A DNA stretch of 64,000 nt from Candidatus Kouleothrix ribensis (lineage in GTDB: Bacteria; Chloroflexota; Chloroflexia; Chloroflexales; Roseiflexaceae). Under the pieces are notes generated by a model. It did not search any database. It was not told where the DNA came from and saw nothing but the letters and a program-made list of their open reading frames with translations. Where the stretch lies: contig JADKGW010000001.1 of the NCBI GenBank assembly GCA_016722075.1, positions 4,340,001-4,404,000 on the forward strand. The letters are read 5' to 3'. Every line of letters begins with the position of its first letter. Positions within the stretch are counted from its first letter, which is position 1. Below are positions 8,739-18,338 of the stretch, piece after piece. Both the position numbers and the translations under genes were made by a program.

Positions 8739-8758
8739 GTTGCATCGCACGATGCAAC
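8739..8758. promoter_or_regulatory. 20-bp palindrome just downstream of the promoter
   Basis: Arms GTTGCATCG and CGATGCAAC around CA, starting about 32 bases after the predicted transcription start. The position suits a repressor or roadblock site; the regulator is unknown. Confidence 0.4.
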
Positions 8759-9396
8759 GGCGAGTGGCAATAGGGGTTCGGATCGTTCAAGCCATCCAGC
8801 AGGATGCTTTGAGATTTCCAGATCCCTACGTGTATCATCCAGGTGGGTTGACGTGCAAAGGGGCGCTGTCGGTACTCGCGCTGGTATCCACATGCATCAT
8901 TGCTCCTGACTCCAGCAAGTGCTTCGTATTCGTCTGACCGAGCAATCTAATCGATAGTCCCGGCCGACTGACACCAGGCGTCCATTGGGTACGTCGCTCG
9001 TTTTGTGTGTCGCGGTAGCTTAGCGTGGTTGTTCGCTTACCACGTGGGCTTTGCTGTGCCCGGCGTAGCAGGTGTACCGCGATCGTTCGAGATGCCTCCG
9101 GGCTAGTGGAGGAGTTGCTGTGGGATGGCTGTGGTGAGGCGTGCGTGGGCGCAAGCAGCTGCGCACTTCGCCAAGCCTGAAACAAGTGTTCGCGGTATGT
9201 CGTGAGGCCGGCTACCGTGCGCTGATACTGCTGACGGAGAAAGGAGGCCGCAGCGACGTGTGGCACGGAGCGCTTTAGAACGAGCTACGCAGCAACCGCC
9301 CGTACAGGAGCCGCGCCACGTAGCGCGGCGCGCAGATCTGCCATGATCTGCTCGAGCAAGGTTCGGAATCCGCAAAGTTGCACAAGGAGAAACGAC
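8759..9396. other. long leader region upstream of glpF without a supported gene
   Basis: About 640 bases. Short open frames exist on both strands, including a GTG-started stretch of about 45 codons ending near 9278 (it contains AGYRALILLTEKGGRSDVW), but none has a recognised family or a clear ribosome site. It may be the decayed remains of a gene or a long untranslated leader. The ribosome site AAGGAGA at 9384-9390 belongs to glpF. Confidence 0.5.
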
Positions 9397-10107
9397 ATGT
9401 TCCTCGCCGAAATGTTCGGGACAATGGTGCTCATCCTCCTGGGTGACGGCGTCGTCGCCAACGTGTTGTTGAACAAGTCGAAGGGCCAGAACGGTGGCTG
9501 GATCGTAATCACCGCAGGATGGGCCTTCGCAGTCATGTGTGGCGTGTTTACGTCGTCGGCACTAGGTGGCCCTGGCTCACTCAACCCGGCCGGCGAAATT
9601 GCCGGTATCGTTGCAGGCGGCGCCGATGCGAGCAAGGCGATCATGAATATCGCCGGCCAGTTCGTCGGCGCATTTCTAGGCGCGGTGCTGGTGTACCTGG
9701 TGTATCTGCCGCACTGGGGCGAGACGAGCGATAAGGGCCTCAAGCTGGCGGTGTTCAGCACCGGCCCGGCTATCCGCAACACTGGCTCTAATCTGCTGAC
9801 TGAGGCGATTGCCACATTCGCGCTGATCTTCATCGTCAACTGTATCCTCAAGGTCGCCACTGGCACGACTGCCGGCTTTGGCCCATACCTGGTCGGCGCG
9901 CTGATCTGGGGTCTAGGCCTGAGCCTGGGCGGCCCGACCGGATACGCCCTGAACCCGGCCCGCGACCTTGGCCCGCGCATTGCGCACTTCGTACTGCCCA
10001 TCCCCGGCAAGGGCGACTCCGATTGGGCATACTCGTGGATCCCGGTCGTCGGCCCGATCATCGGGGCGGTGGTTGGCCTGATCGTCTTCAAGGCGGTGGC
10101 TGGTTAG
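9397..10107 (+). CDS. glpF: glycerol facilitator, MIP/aquaporin family
   Basis: 236 residues, six membrane helices and two half-helices carrying the NPA boxes: LNPAGEIAG near residue 65 and LNPARDLGPR near residue 188. The aspartate in NPARD is typical of glycerol-conducting channels rather than strict water channels. It should admit glycerol and perhaps dihydroxyacetone across the cytoplasmic membrane for the kinases encoded next. The ATG at 9397 has AAGGAGA upstream and is preferred over the in-frame start at 9343. First structural gene of the operon. Confidence 0.93.
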   Translation: MFLAEMFGTMVLILLGDGVVANVLLNKSKGQNGGWIVITAGWAFAVMCGVFTSSALGGPGSLNPAGEIAGIVAGGADASKAIMNIAGQFVGAFLGAVLVYLVYLPHWGETSDKGLKLAVFSTGPAIRNTGSNLLTEAIATFALIFIVNCILKVATGTTAGFGPYLVGALIWGLGLSLGGPTGYALNPARDLGPRIAHFVLPIPGKGDSDWAYSWIPVVGPIIGAVVGLIVFKAVAG

Positions 10108-10120
10108 CCCATGTGGTGCC

Positions 10121-10152
10121 GCGCGGGGGCAGGCCTCTGCCCGCCTCCGCGC
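10121..10152 (+). other. intergenic hairpin glpF-dhaK
   Basis: Stem GCGCGG plus GGGCAG paired with CTGCCC plus CCGCGC, with a 4-base loop and a 4-base bulge. No U-run follows, so it is more likely an mRNA processing or stability element than a terminator. Confidence 0.45.
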
Positions 10153-10184
10153 ACTCCAGCAGCCTTTAACAAGGAGATTTTGCA

Positions 10185-11186
10185 GTGAAGAAGCTGATTA
10201 ACTCGCCTGAAGGTGTAGTTAAGGATGCGCTGGCCGGTGTGGCGGCGGCACATGCCAACCTGGTTACAGTCCACTACGACCCCGACATCGTTGTGCGGGC
10301 CGATGCCCCGGTCAAGGGCAAAGTCGGCATTATCTCGGGTGGCGGCAGCGGCCACGAGCCCATGCACGGCGGGTTTGTCGGCCGCGGCATGCTCGATGCG
10401 GCCTGCCCTGGCGCAGTGTTCACCTCGCCGGTGCCCGACCAGATGCTGGCGGCCACCAAGGCCGTCGATGGCGGCGCGGGCGTGCTGCATATCGTCAAGA
10501 ACTACACCGGCGACGTGATGAACTTCGAGATGGCCGCTGAGCTGGCGGCTGCCGAAGGCATCGAGGTGGCGGCTGTCGTGACCAACGACGACGTGGCGGT
10601 GGAGAATAGCACCTGGACGGCCGGCCGGCGTGGCGTGGGCGTGACGGTGCTGCTCGAGAAGATCGTCGGCGCGGCCGCCGAGGCCGGCGCCAACCTGGCC
10701 GAGTGCAAACGCATCGCCGAGAAGGTCAACGGCCAGGGCCGCTCGATGGGCATGGCGCTGAATGCCTGCACCGTGCCGCACGCCGGCAAACCCTCGTTCG
10801 AGCTGCCCGACGACGAGATCGAGGTGGGTATCGGCATCCACGGCGAGCCGGGCCGCCGGCGCGAGAAGCTGGCCAGTGCCGCTGCGATCACCGCCATGCT
10901 GGCCGAGCCGATCGTGAGCGACCTGCCGTTCGAGCGTGGCGACAAGGTGCTGGCCTTCGTGAACGGCATGGGCGGCACGCCGCTGATCGAGCTGTACGTA
11001 GTGTACAACGAGCTGAACAAAATCCTGGCAGATCATGGCATTACGATCAGCCGCAACCTGATCGGCAGCTACATTACATCGCTCGAGATGGCCGGCTGCT
11101 CGATCACGCTGCTCAAGCTCGACGACGAGCTGACCACGTTGTGGGATGCGCCGGTGCTGACGCCGGCCCTGCGCTGGGGCGCGTAG
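10185..11186 (+). CDS. dhaK: dihydroxyacetone kinase, substrate-binding subunit DhaK
   Basis: 333 residues. Binds dihydroxyacetone covalently through a histidine and hands it to DhaL for phosphorylation to dihydroxyacetone phosphate. The glycine motif GGGSGHEPMHGG lies near residue 45 and the substrate histidine is His219 in GIGIHGEPG. Length suits the PTS-type DhaK rather than the fused ATP-type kinase. It starts with GTG at 10185 preceded by AAGGAG. In E. coli DhaK also represses DhaR activity; the regulator upstream makes the same circuit plausible here. Confidence 0.95.
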   Translation: MKKLINSPEGVVKDALAGVAAAHANLVTVHYDPDIVVRADAPVKGKVGIISGGGSGHEPMHGGFVGRGMLDAACPGAVFTSPVPDQMLAATKAVDGGAGVLHIVKNYTGDVMNFEMAAELAAAEGIEVAAVVTNDDVAVENSTWTAGRRGVGVTVLLEKIVGAAAEAGANLAECKRIAEKVNGQGRSMGMALNACTVPHAGKPSFELPDDEIEVGIGIHGEPGRRREKLASAAAITAMLAEPIVSDLPFERGDKVLAFVNGMGGTPLIELYVVYNELNKILADHGITISRNLIGSYITSLEMAGCSITLLKLDDELTTLWDAPVLTPALRWGA

Positions 11187-11200
11187 ACAGTCAGCAGCTT

Positions 11201-11260
11201 GTAGTAGGCAGCTGGCAGTGCCATACTACTGCCAACTGCATATTGCCAACTGCAAACTGG
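11201..11260 (+). repeat. heptamer-period inverted repeat between dhaK and dhaL
   Basis: Units ACTGCCA, ACTGCAT, ATTGCCA, ACTGCAA run with a 7-bp period from 11228. The left arm (GGCAGCTGGCAGT) is nearly complementary, so the transcript can fold into a hairpin. The ribosome site of dhaL starts just after it. Confidence 0.6.
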
Positions 11261-11269
11261 AGGGGAAGG

Positions 11270-11911
11270 ATGCGTATTACAGCTGAGCACGTCATCCATT
11301 TCATCGAAGGCGTGGCTGCCCGGATCAAAGAACATCGCGATGAACTGGTGCAGCTCGACGCGCCGATTGGCGACTCCGATCACGGCGTGAATATGGACCG
11401 CGGGTTCACGACGGTGCTCGAAAAGCTGCCAACCGTCGCCGACAAAGACATCGGCACGATCTTGAAAACCGTGGGGATGACACTGGTCTCGACTGTTGGT
11501 GGCGCATCTGGCCCGCTGTATGGCACCGCATTTTTACGCGCCGGCATGGCGCTGGCCGATCGCTACGAGCTGACGCCGGCCGAGGTAGTGGCAGCGCTCG
11601 AAGCCGCGCTCGAGGGCATCCAGGCCCGCGGCAAAGCCCAGCGCGGCGAGAAGACCATGGTCGATGCGATTGGGCCAGGCATCGACGTACTGAAAGAGGC
11701 ACAATCGGGCGACCAGGATTTCCTGGCCGCACTGCGCCGCTCGGTCGCGGCGGTCGAGGCCGGTATGAAGGCGACCATCCCCATGCTTGCCACCAAAGGC
11801 CGCGCCTCGTACCTCGGCCAGCGCAGTATTGGCCACCAGGACCCCGGCGCGACCTCGGCGTTCTACATGGCCCAGGTAATGCTGGAGACAGTTGAAGCTA
11901 TCCAAGAATAG
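11270..11911 (+). CDS. dhaL: dihydroxyacetone kinase, nucleotide-binding subunit DhaL
   Basis: 213 residues. Carries a permanently bound ADP that is re-phosphorylated by DhaM and used to phosphorylate dihydroxyacetone held by DhaK. Family motifs: the metal/ADP loop LDAPIGDSDHGVNMDRGF near residues 26-43, GGASGPLYGTAF near 78-89, GEKTMVDAI near 124 and a C-terminal GRASYLGQRSIGHQDPGA. The ATG at 11270 follows GGAGGGGAAGG; the much longer in-frame ORF upstream overlaps dhaK and is not real. Confidence 0.95.
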   Translation: MRITAEHVIHFIEGVAARIKEHRDELVQLDAPIGDSDHGVNMDRGFTTVLEKLPTVADKDIGTILKTVGMTLVSTVGGASGPLYGTAFLRAGMALADRYELTPAEVVAALEAALEGIQARGKAQRGEKTMVDAIGPGIDVLKEAQSGDQDFLAALRRSVAAVEAGMKATIPMLATKGRASYLGQRSIGHQDPGATSAFYMAQVMLETVEAIQE

Positions 11912-11913
11912 GG

Positions 11914-11984
11914 TTTTGAGGTATGAGCGCTGATTTTTGAGTTAGCATCGTCGATTCAAAACTCAAAACTCAAAACTCAAAACT
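11914..11984 (+). repeat. heptamer-period repeat between dhaL and glpK
   Basis: CAAAACT is repeated four times without interruption at 11957-11984. TTTTGAG units at 11914-11942 are its reverse complement, so the region can fold back. Confidence 0.75.
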
Positions 11985-12007
11985 TCGTAGACAAGGGGGT
12001 CATTATC

Positions 12008-13504
12008 ATGGCAAAGTATGCCGCTGCAGTCGATCAAGGGACAACCAGCACACGTTTCATGGTGTTCGATCACGAGGGCCGGGTGGTTTGCTACGATCAG
12101 AAAGAGCACGAGCAGATCTACCCCAAGCCCGGCTGGGTCGAGCACGACCCGATGGAGATCTGGGAGCGCACCCAGAGCGTGATCCGCGGGGCGCTGGCCA
12201 AGGGCAATATCGATCCGAAAGACATCGCGGCTGTGGGTATTACCAACCAGCGCGAAACCACAGTAGTGTGGGATAAGACCACCGGCAAGCCGCTCTACAA
12301 CGCGATCGTCTGGCAAGATACCCGCACCGACACGATCATCAACGAGTTCGCCAAGCAGGGCGGCCAGGATCGCTTCCGCGATAAAGTTGGCCTGCCGCTG
12401 GCTACCTACTTCTCAGGCCCGAAGGTCAAGTGGGTGCTCGACAATGTCGAGGGCGCACGCGCAGCCGCCGATCGCGGCGATGCGGTGTTCGGCAATATCG
12501 ACACATGGGTGATCTGGAACCTGACCGGCGGCGTCAATGGCGGCGTGCATGTCACCGATGTGACCAACGCCAGCCGCACCATGCTGATGGATCTGCGCAC
12601 GCTCGATTGGGACGACGAGATCCTCAAGGTTATGGGCATCCCGCGCTCGATGCTGCCGCAGATCAAATCGTCGAGCGAAGTGTATGGCACGGCAGTCGGC
12701 GAGCTGGCCGGCATCGCAGTGGCCGGCGACCTGGGCGACCAGCAGGCGGCCACGGTTGGCCAGACCTGTTATGCCCCTGGTGAGGCCAAGAACACCTACG
12801 GCACCGGCTGCTTCATGATCTTGAACACCGGCGAGGAGATTGTGCCCTCGAAGAGCGGCCTGCTCACGACACTGTGTTACAAGCTGGGCAACGCCCCGGC
12901 GGTGTACGCGCTCGAGGGGTCGATCGCCATCACCGGTGCGCTGGTGCAGTGGCTACGCGACAACCTGGGCATGATCGCCAGCAGCGCCGAGGTCGAGTCG
13001 CTGGCCAGCACGGTCGAAGATAACGGCGGCGCCTACTTCGTACCGGCGTTCTCAGGCCTGTTCGCGCCCTACTGGAAGAGCGACGCGCGTGGCGCGATCG
13101 TCGGCCTGACCCGCTATGTGAATAAGGGCCATATTGCGCGCGCCGTGCTCGAGGCGACCGCCTGGCAGACGCGCGAGGTGCTCGATGCCATGGAGAAAGA
13201 CTCGGGCGTCTCGCTCAAGGCGCTCAAGGTCGACGGCGGCATGGTCTACAACAACACGCTGATGCAGTTCCAGAGCGACGTGCTGGGCGTGCCGGTCATC
13301 CGCCCGGTGGTAGCCGAGACGACCGCGCTCGGCGCGGCGTACGCGGCTGGCCTGGCAGTCGGGTTCTGGAGTAACCTGGAAGATCTGCGCCAGAACTGGC
13401 AGATCGATCACACCTGGGAGCCGAAGATGGCCGAGGCGGATCGCAATAGCCAGTATAAGCTGTGGAAGAAAGCCGTCACCCGCACGTTCGATTGGGTCGA
13501 GTAA
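12008..13504 (+). CDS. glpK: glycerol kinase
   Basis: 498 residues, the usual length. ATP-dependent phosphorylation of glycerol to glycerol 3-phosphate. FGGY-family landmarks: N-terminal phosphate loop DQGTTSTRFMVFD, ITNQRETTVVWD, the central KNTYGTGCF and the C-terminal LKVDGGMVYNNTLMQFQSD with a following ETTALGAAYAAGLA. Its place between dhaL and dhaM shows that glycerol kinase and the PTS-dependent dihydroxyacetone kinase are made together. Confidence 0.96.
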   Translation: MAKYAAAVDQGTTSTRFMVFDHEGRVVCYDQKEHEQIYPKPGWVEHDPMEIWERTQSVIRGALAKGNIDPKDIAAVGITNQRETTVVWDKTTGKPLYNAIVWQDTRTDTIINEFAKQGGQDRFRDKVGLPLATYFSGPKVKWVLDNVEGARAAADRGDAVFGNIDTWVIWNLTGGVNGGVHVTDVTNASRTMLMDLRTLDWDDEILKVMGIPRSMLPQIKSSSEVYGTAVGELAGIAVAGDLGDQQAATVGQTCYAPGEAKNTYGTGCFMILNTGEEIVPSKSGLLTTLCYKLGNAPAVYALEGSIAITGALVQWLRDNLGMIASSAEVESLASTVEDNGGAYFVPAFSGLFAPYWKSDARGAIVGLTRYVNKGHIARAVLEATAWQTREVLDAMEKDSGVSLKALKVDGGMVYNNTLMQFQSDVLGVPVIRPVVAETTALGAAYAAGLAVGFWSNLEDLRQNWQIDHTWEPKMAEADRNSQYKLWKKAVTRTFDWVE

Positions 13505-13518
13505 CGAGTCTGGTTGAT

Positions 13519-13571
13519 GATTTACGATTTACGATTGCGGCCCTGCGCTGTTCAATCGTAAATCGTAAATC
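13519..13571 (+). repeat. heptamer-period hairpin between glpK and dhaM
   Basis: A perfect 19-bp inverted repeat: GATTTAC repeated (13519-13537) and its complement at 13553-13571, with a 15-base loop. Confidence 0.8.
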
Positions 13572-13600
13572 TGCAGTCGTACATTGAAATGGGGCGCGTG

Positions 13601-13990
13601 ATGGTCAGCCTGCTTATCGTCTCGCACAGTGCGCAGCTTGCCGCCGGGGTGAAGGAGTTCGCCACCCAGGTATCCGGTGGGAAGGTTCAGATTGTTGATG
13701 CAGGCGGCACCGACGATGGTTCACTCGGTACCAGTGTTGACCGGATCAAGGCCGGCCTTCAGCAGGTTGCATCGCCCGACGGTACGCTCGTGCTGGTTGA
13801 TGTTGGCAGCGCGGTGCTCAGCGTCGAGATTGCCATCGAAGATCTTCAGCTCGAGCAGGTGCATATCAGCGATGCGCCGCTCGTCGAAGGTGCATACCTC
13901 GCAGCGCTCGAGGCATTGGTTGACTCAACGCTGGCAGAGACTGCCGCAGCGGCGCTACAGGGCCGCGAGATGGTCAAAGTTCATCGCTGA
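13601..13990 (+). CDS. dhaM: dihydroxyacetone kinase phosphotransfer subunit DhaM (EIIA-man-like)
   Basis: 129 residues, a single mannose-type EIIA domain. The active-site histidine is His9 in LLIVSHSAQLA, followed by VDAGGTDDGSLGTS and LVLVDVGSAVLS, all typical of DhaM. It passes phosphate from HPr to the ADP on DhaL. Unlike E. coli DhaM it has no fused HPr and EI domains; these are encoded as separate genes right after it. Start chosen at the ATG with GGGGCG upstream; an ATG at 13589 is possible. Confidence 0.92.
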   Translation: MVSLLIVSHSAQLAAGVKEFATQVSGGKVQIVDAGGTDDGSLGTSVDRIKAGLQQVASPDGTLVLVDVGSAVLSVEIAIEDLQLEQVHISDAPLVEGAYLAALEALVDSTLAETAAAALQGREMVKVHR

Positions 13991-14060
13991 CAGGGCGAAC
14001 GCGGGCGCCTACGTAGCCCCACACGGTGTCTGCGTTCACGCTGCTACTTCCTACTCGGCT

Positions 14061-14101
14061 GTTCTCCGTTTTTCTACAGGCTGCGCGGAAAAACGGAGAA
14101 C
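14061..14101 (+). other. intergenic hairpin dhaM-ptsH
   Basis: A perfect 14-bp inverted repeat, GTTCTCCGTTTTTC and its complement, with a 13-base loop, ending about 20 bases before the HPr start. It may adjust HPr translation or mRNA stability. Confidence 0.6.
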
Positions 14102-14121
14102 CAACACACATTGAGAGCACA

Positions 14122-14397
14122 ATGATCGAAGCAACGCTGACGATTACCAACAGTATTGGCCTGCACGCCCGGCCGGCCGCGATGTTCTATAAAAAAACTC
14201 GCGAGTTCACCAGTAAAATTACTATTCAGAATCTGAGCCGCCCCGATAGCAAAGAGCTGCCGGTGAGCGCATTCAACCTGTTGCAGATTGGCGTGCTTCA
14301 AGGCCACCAGATCCGCCTGCGCGCCACCGGCGAAGATGCGCAGGCGGCCATCGCGGCGCTGACGCAGATGATCGAAGAAAACTTTGGCGAGGGGTGA
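14122..14397 (+). CDS. ptsH: phosphocarrier protein HPr
   Basis: 91 residues. Carries phosphate from enzyme I to DhaM on His15 in the motif GLHARPAA. Ser49 in PVSAFNLLQIGV aligns with the regulatory Ser46 of Firmicute HPr, with a loop three residues longer, so kinase control is possible but no HPr kinase is visible. No sugar-specific PTS permease is encoded nearby, so it probably serves dihydroxyacetone kinase. Confidence 0.94.
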   Translation: MIEATLTITNSIGLHARPAAMFYKKTREFTSKITIQNLSRPDSKELPVSAFNLLQIGVLQGHQIRLRATGEDAQAAIAALTQMIEENFGEG

Positions 14398-14456
14398 GCC
14401 GGCAGCGTTGAGCATGCAAACCTACAGCCACACCAACCCCTGAACTGAGGTACCCC

Positions 14457-16130
14457 ATGTCTACACATCTTCACGGCGCAGGCGGCGCGCCCGGCATTGC
14501 GCTCGGGCGCGCCGTTCGCTATCTGCCGGCCCAGCCGCAGGCCACCGCACCCGACGCCGACCCGGCCACGGCGCTGGCGCGCTTCGCCGACGCACAGGCC
14601 CGCGCGGTGGCGTCGCTCAACGCGCTGGCCGAACGCCTGCACAGCGAAGGCCGGCCCAACGAGGCCGCGATCTTCGAGGCCCAGGCGCTGCTGGCCGACG
14701 ACCCAGGGCTCACCGATGAGGTGGCCCGGCGTGTGCGCGACGAAGGTACGCCGCTCGATGCGGCGGTCACGGCGACGACGGCCGCTATGCGCGCCCAGCT
14801 CGAGGCGCTCGACGACGACTACATGCGCGAGCGCGCCGCCGACATGGACGCGATCGGCCAGTCGATCCTGGCTGCGCTGCACGGCCATGGCTCGGCACTG
14901 CGCGATCTACCGCCCGGCGCGATCATCATCGCGCCCGACCTGACGCCGGCCGAGACGGCCGAGCTGCGCAGCGGCATGCTGGCTGGCTTCGCCACTGCCT
15001 ATGGCGGCCCAACCGGCCACACCGCCATTCTGGCGCGCGCGCTGGGCATCCCGGCGGTGGTGGGCCTGGGCGCGGCCGCACTCGATCTGCCCGACGGCGC
15101 CGAGCTGGTGCTCGACGGCGGCGCGGCGCTGCTGATCGGCATGCCCAGCCAGGCCGAGCGCGCCGAGTACACCCGCCGCGCCGATGCACTACGCGCCGAC
15201 GCCGCGCGCCGCATGCGCCTGCGCGACGTGCCCGGCCGGCTGGCCGGCGGCGAGCCGATCGGGCTGTGGGCTAATGTCGGCCACCCCGACGAGGCCAAGC
15301 TGGCGCTTGAGCATGGTGCCGAAGGCATCGGCCTGTTTCGCACCGAGTTCCTGTTTCTCGACCGCACCACACCGCCTGGTGAGCAAGAGCAGCTCAACGC
15401 CTACCGGCGCACCCTCGAGACTATGGCCGGCCGGCCGGTGGTGATCCGCACAATCGATATCGGCGGCGACAAGCCGCTGCCCTACCTGAACATGCCGCAC
15501 GAAGATAACCCGTTCCTGGGCGTGCGCGGCCTACGCCTGTGCATGCAACGCGCCGATCTGTTTGCCACCCAGCTGCGCGCGCTGCTGCGCGCGGCGACCC
15601 ACGGCGACCTGTGGATCATGCTGCCGATGGTCGCCACGCTCGACGACCTGCGCTGGGGCCGCGCGCAGCTGGCCGCCGCCGCCACCGCGCTGGCTGCCGA
15701 GGGCCTGCCGCACCGCGCCGATGTGCGCCTGGGGATCATGATCGAAACGCCCGCCGCCGCTGTCACCGCCGATCTGTTCGCGCGCGAGGCGGCCTTCTTC
15801 AGCGTCGGCAGCAACGACCTGACCCAATACACCATGGCGGCTGACCGCGGGCTGGCCGGCCTGGCCGCGCGCTACCCGCACGACGCGCCGGCAGTGCTGC
15901 GGCTGATCGGCATGGCCGCCGATGCGGCTGCGCGCGCGGGTATCCCGATCGGCGTGTGCGGCGAGCTGGCCGGCGTGCCCGCCGCCGCGCCCATCCTGGC
16001 CGGCCTGGGCGTGAATGAGCTGAGCATGGCCCCGGCCATGATCGCGGTGATCAAAGAGCAGCTGCAGAGCACCACCCTGGCGCAGGCGCGCGCGGCCGCC
16101 CAGGCCGCGACACATACACCTGCGGATTGA
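14457..16130 (+). CDS. ptsI: phosphoenolpyruvate-protein phosphotransferase (enzyme I)
   Basis: 557 residues, near the usual length. Autophosphorylates from PEP and charges HPr. His188 in the motif GGPTGHTAILARALGIPAVV is the active site (usual form GGRTSHTAI). IGLFRTEFLFLDR and SNDLTQYTMAADR mark the PEP-binding barrel, with the conserved IGVCGELAG near the end. Last gene of the glycerol/dihydroxyacetone operon. Family members fused to DhaM exist, but here the enzyme is free-standing. Confidence 0.95.
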   Translation: MSTHLHGAGGAPGIALGRAVRYLPAQPQATAPDADPATALARFADAQARAVASLNALAERLHSEGRPNEAAIFEAQALLADDPGLTDEVARRVRDEGTPLDAAVTATTAAMRAQLEALDDDYMRERAADMDAIGQSILAALHGHGSALRDLPPGAIIIAPDLTPAETAELRSGMLAGFATAYGGPTGHTAILARALGIPAVVGLGAAALDLPDGAELVLDGGAALLIGMPSQAERAEYTRRADALRADAARRMRLRDVPGRLAGGEPIGLWANVGHPDEAKLALEHGAEGIGLFRTEFLFLDRTTPPGEQEQLNAYRRTLETMAGRPVVIRTIDIGGDKPLPYLNMPHEDNPFLGVRGLRLCMQRADLFATQLRALLRAATHGDLWIMLPMVATLDDLRWGRAQLAAAATALAAEGLPHRADVRLGIMIETPAAAVTADLFAREAAFFSVGSNDLTQYTMAADRGLAGLAARYPHDAPAVLRLIGMAADAAARAGIPIGVCGELAGVPAAAPILAGLGVNELSMAPAMIAVIKEQLQSTTLAQARAAAQAATHTPAD

Positions 16131-16159
16131 TTGCGCCAGGCTACGCCCTATGCTATACT
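16131..16159 (+). promoter_or_regulatory. promoter of the glyS T-box transcript
   Basis: TTGCGC (16131-16136), 17-base spacer, TATACT (16154-16159) with an upstream TGC. It begins directly after the enzyme I stop codon. Confidence 0.65.
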
Positions 16160-16293
16160 GTCGCCACGGCGATGAACCAGAGGAGTACCTGCCGAACCTG
16201 CCAGCAGCGAGCCGGGGCCAGTGTAAGCCCGGCGGTGGGCGGTGGGGAAGGGCGCTGCGGAGCCGTAGCTTTTTGAGCGACCGACGCTTCGGG

Positions 16294-16366
16294 AGTTTTG
16301 AGTTTGGAGTTTTGAGTTCGCCCCGAGCGAAGCTATTCAAAACTCATAACTCAACCTTCAAAATTC
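16294..16366 (+). repeat. heptamer-period inverted repeat inside the T-box leader
   Basis: The left arm has AGTTTTG, AGTTTGG, AGTTTTG, AGTT in a 7-bp period; the right arm (16337-16366) contains CAAAACTCATAACTCAA, largely complementary. It lies in the linker between Stem I and the T-box element. Confidence 0.7.
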
Positions 16367-16417
16367 CGCGTAGCGGCCGGTAACTGGGGTGGAACCGCGC
16401 ATCGGCCTCCGGTGCGT

Positions 16418-16450
16418 CCCCAGGCGAATAATCATCGCCTGGGGCTTTTT
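16418..16450 (+). terminator. T-box-controlled Rho-independent terminator
   Basis: A 10-bp stem CCCCAGGCGA/TCGCCTGGGG, 7-base loop, then CTTTTT. Confidence 0.9.
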
Positions 16451-16611
16451 GTTGCCTCGGGCCTGCTAGCCAGGGGCGAAAGGCCGACCACCAGCCGATT
16501 AGCGCGCCGGTAACGCATACGTACTGCGAAGTACACGACTCTGTTCTTCGTGGTTATTCGAACCGATTGCGCTCGGATGTGGTCCACGCTCCACGCAACA
16601 AGGAGGTTCCT

Positions 16612-18204
<1,593 letters not shown>

Positions 18205-18236
18205 CGCGCAGCTTCTCGCTGCGCGGCCGGGAGACC

Positions 18237-18286
18237 GGGAGGCAAGGATCCAAGCAGACGGTTAGGCTTGTTTCCTTGCCTTTCCC
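18237..18286 (+). other. inverted repeat downstream of glyS
   Basis: GGGAGGCAAGGA (18237-18248) faces TCCTTGCCTTTCCC (18273-18286), with an inner AAGC/GCTT pairing. It may act as a weak terminator or 3' stabiliser; there is no clean U-run. Confidence 0.4.
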
Positions 18287-18338
18287 CTGATTTCCCAGGC
18301 TCACGGTTACAGTTTTACCGCCGCGCCGGCGCTGCTTG

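Larger units (their letters stand above)
16160..16450 (+). ncRNA. T-box riboswitch leader of glycyl-tRNA synthetase
   Basis: The T-box sequence GGGGTGGAACCGCG at 16386-16399, a Stem I-like region from about 16165 (GATGAACCAGAGGAGTACC, then GCGAGCCGGGG and GTGTAAGCCCGG) and a terminator at 16418-16450 make up a standard T-box. Uncharged tRNA-Gly should stabilise the antiterminator and allow expression of the synthetase. I could not fix the specifier codon; GGC and GGT both occur on the 3' side near 16235-16245. A heptamer-period repeat is inserted between the Stem I part and the antiterminator. Confidence 0.85.

Noticed and set aside
8689..8937. 82-codon ORF in the glpF leader
   Set aside because: Starts within the -10 region of the promoter and shows no family.
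10703..11269. Long N-terminal extension of DhaL
   Set aside because: It overlaps dhaK in another frame; the ribosome site and conserved sequence start at 11270.
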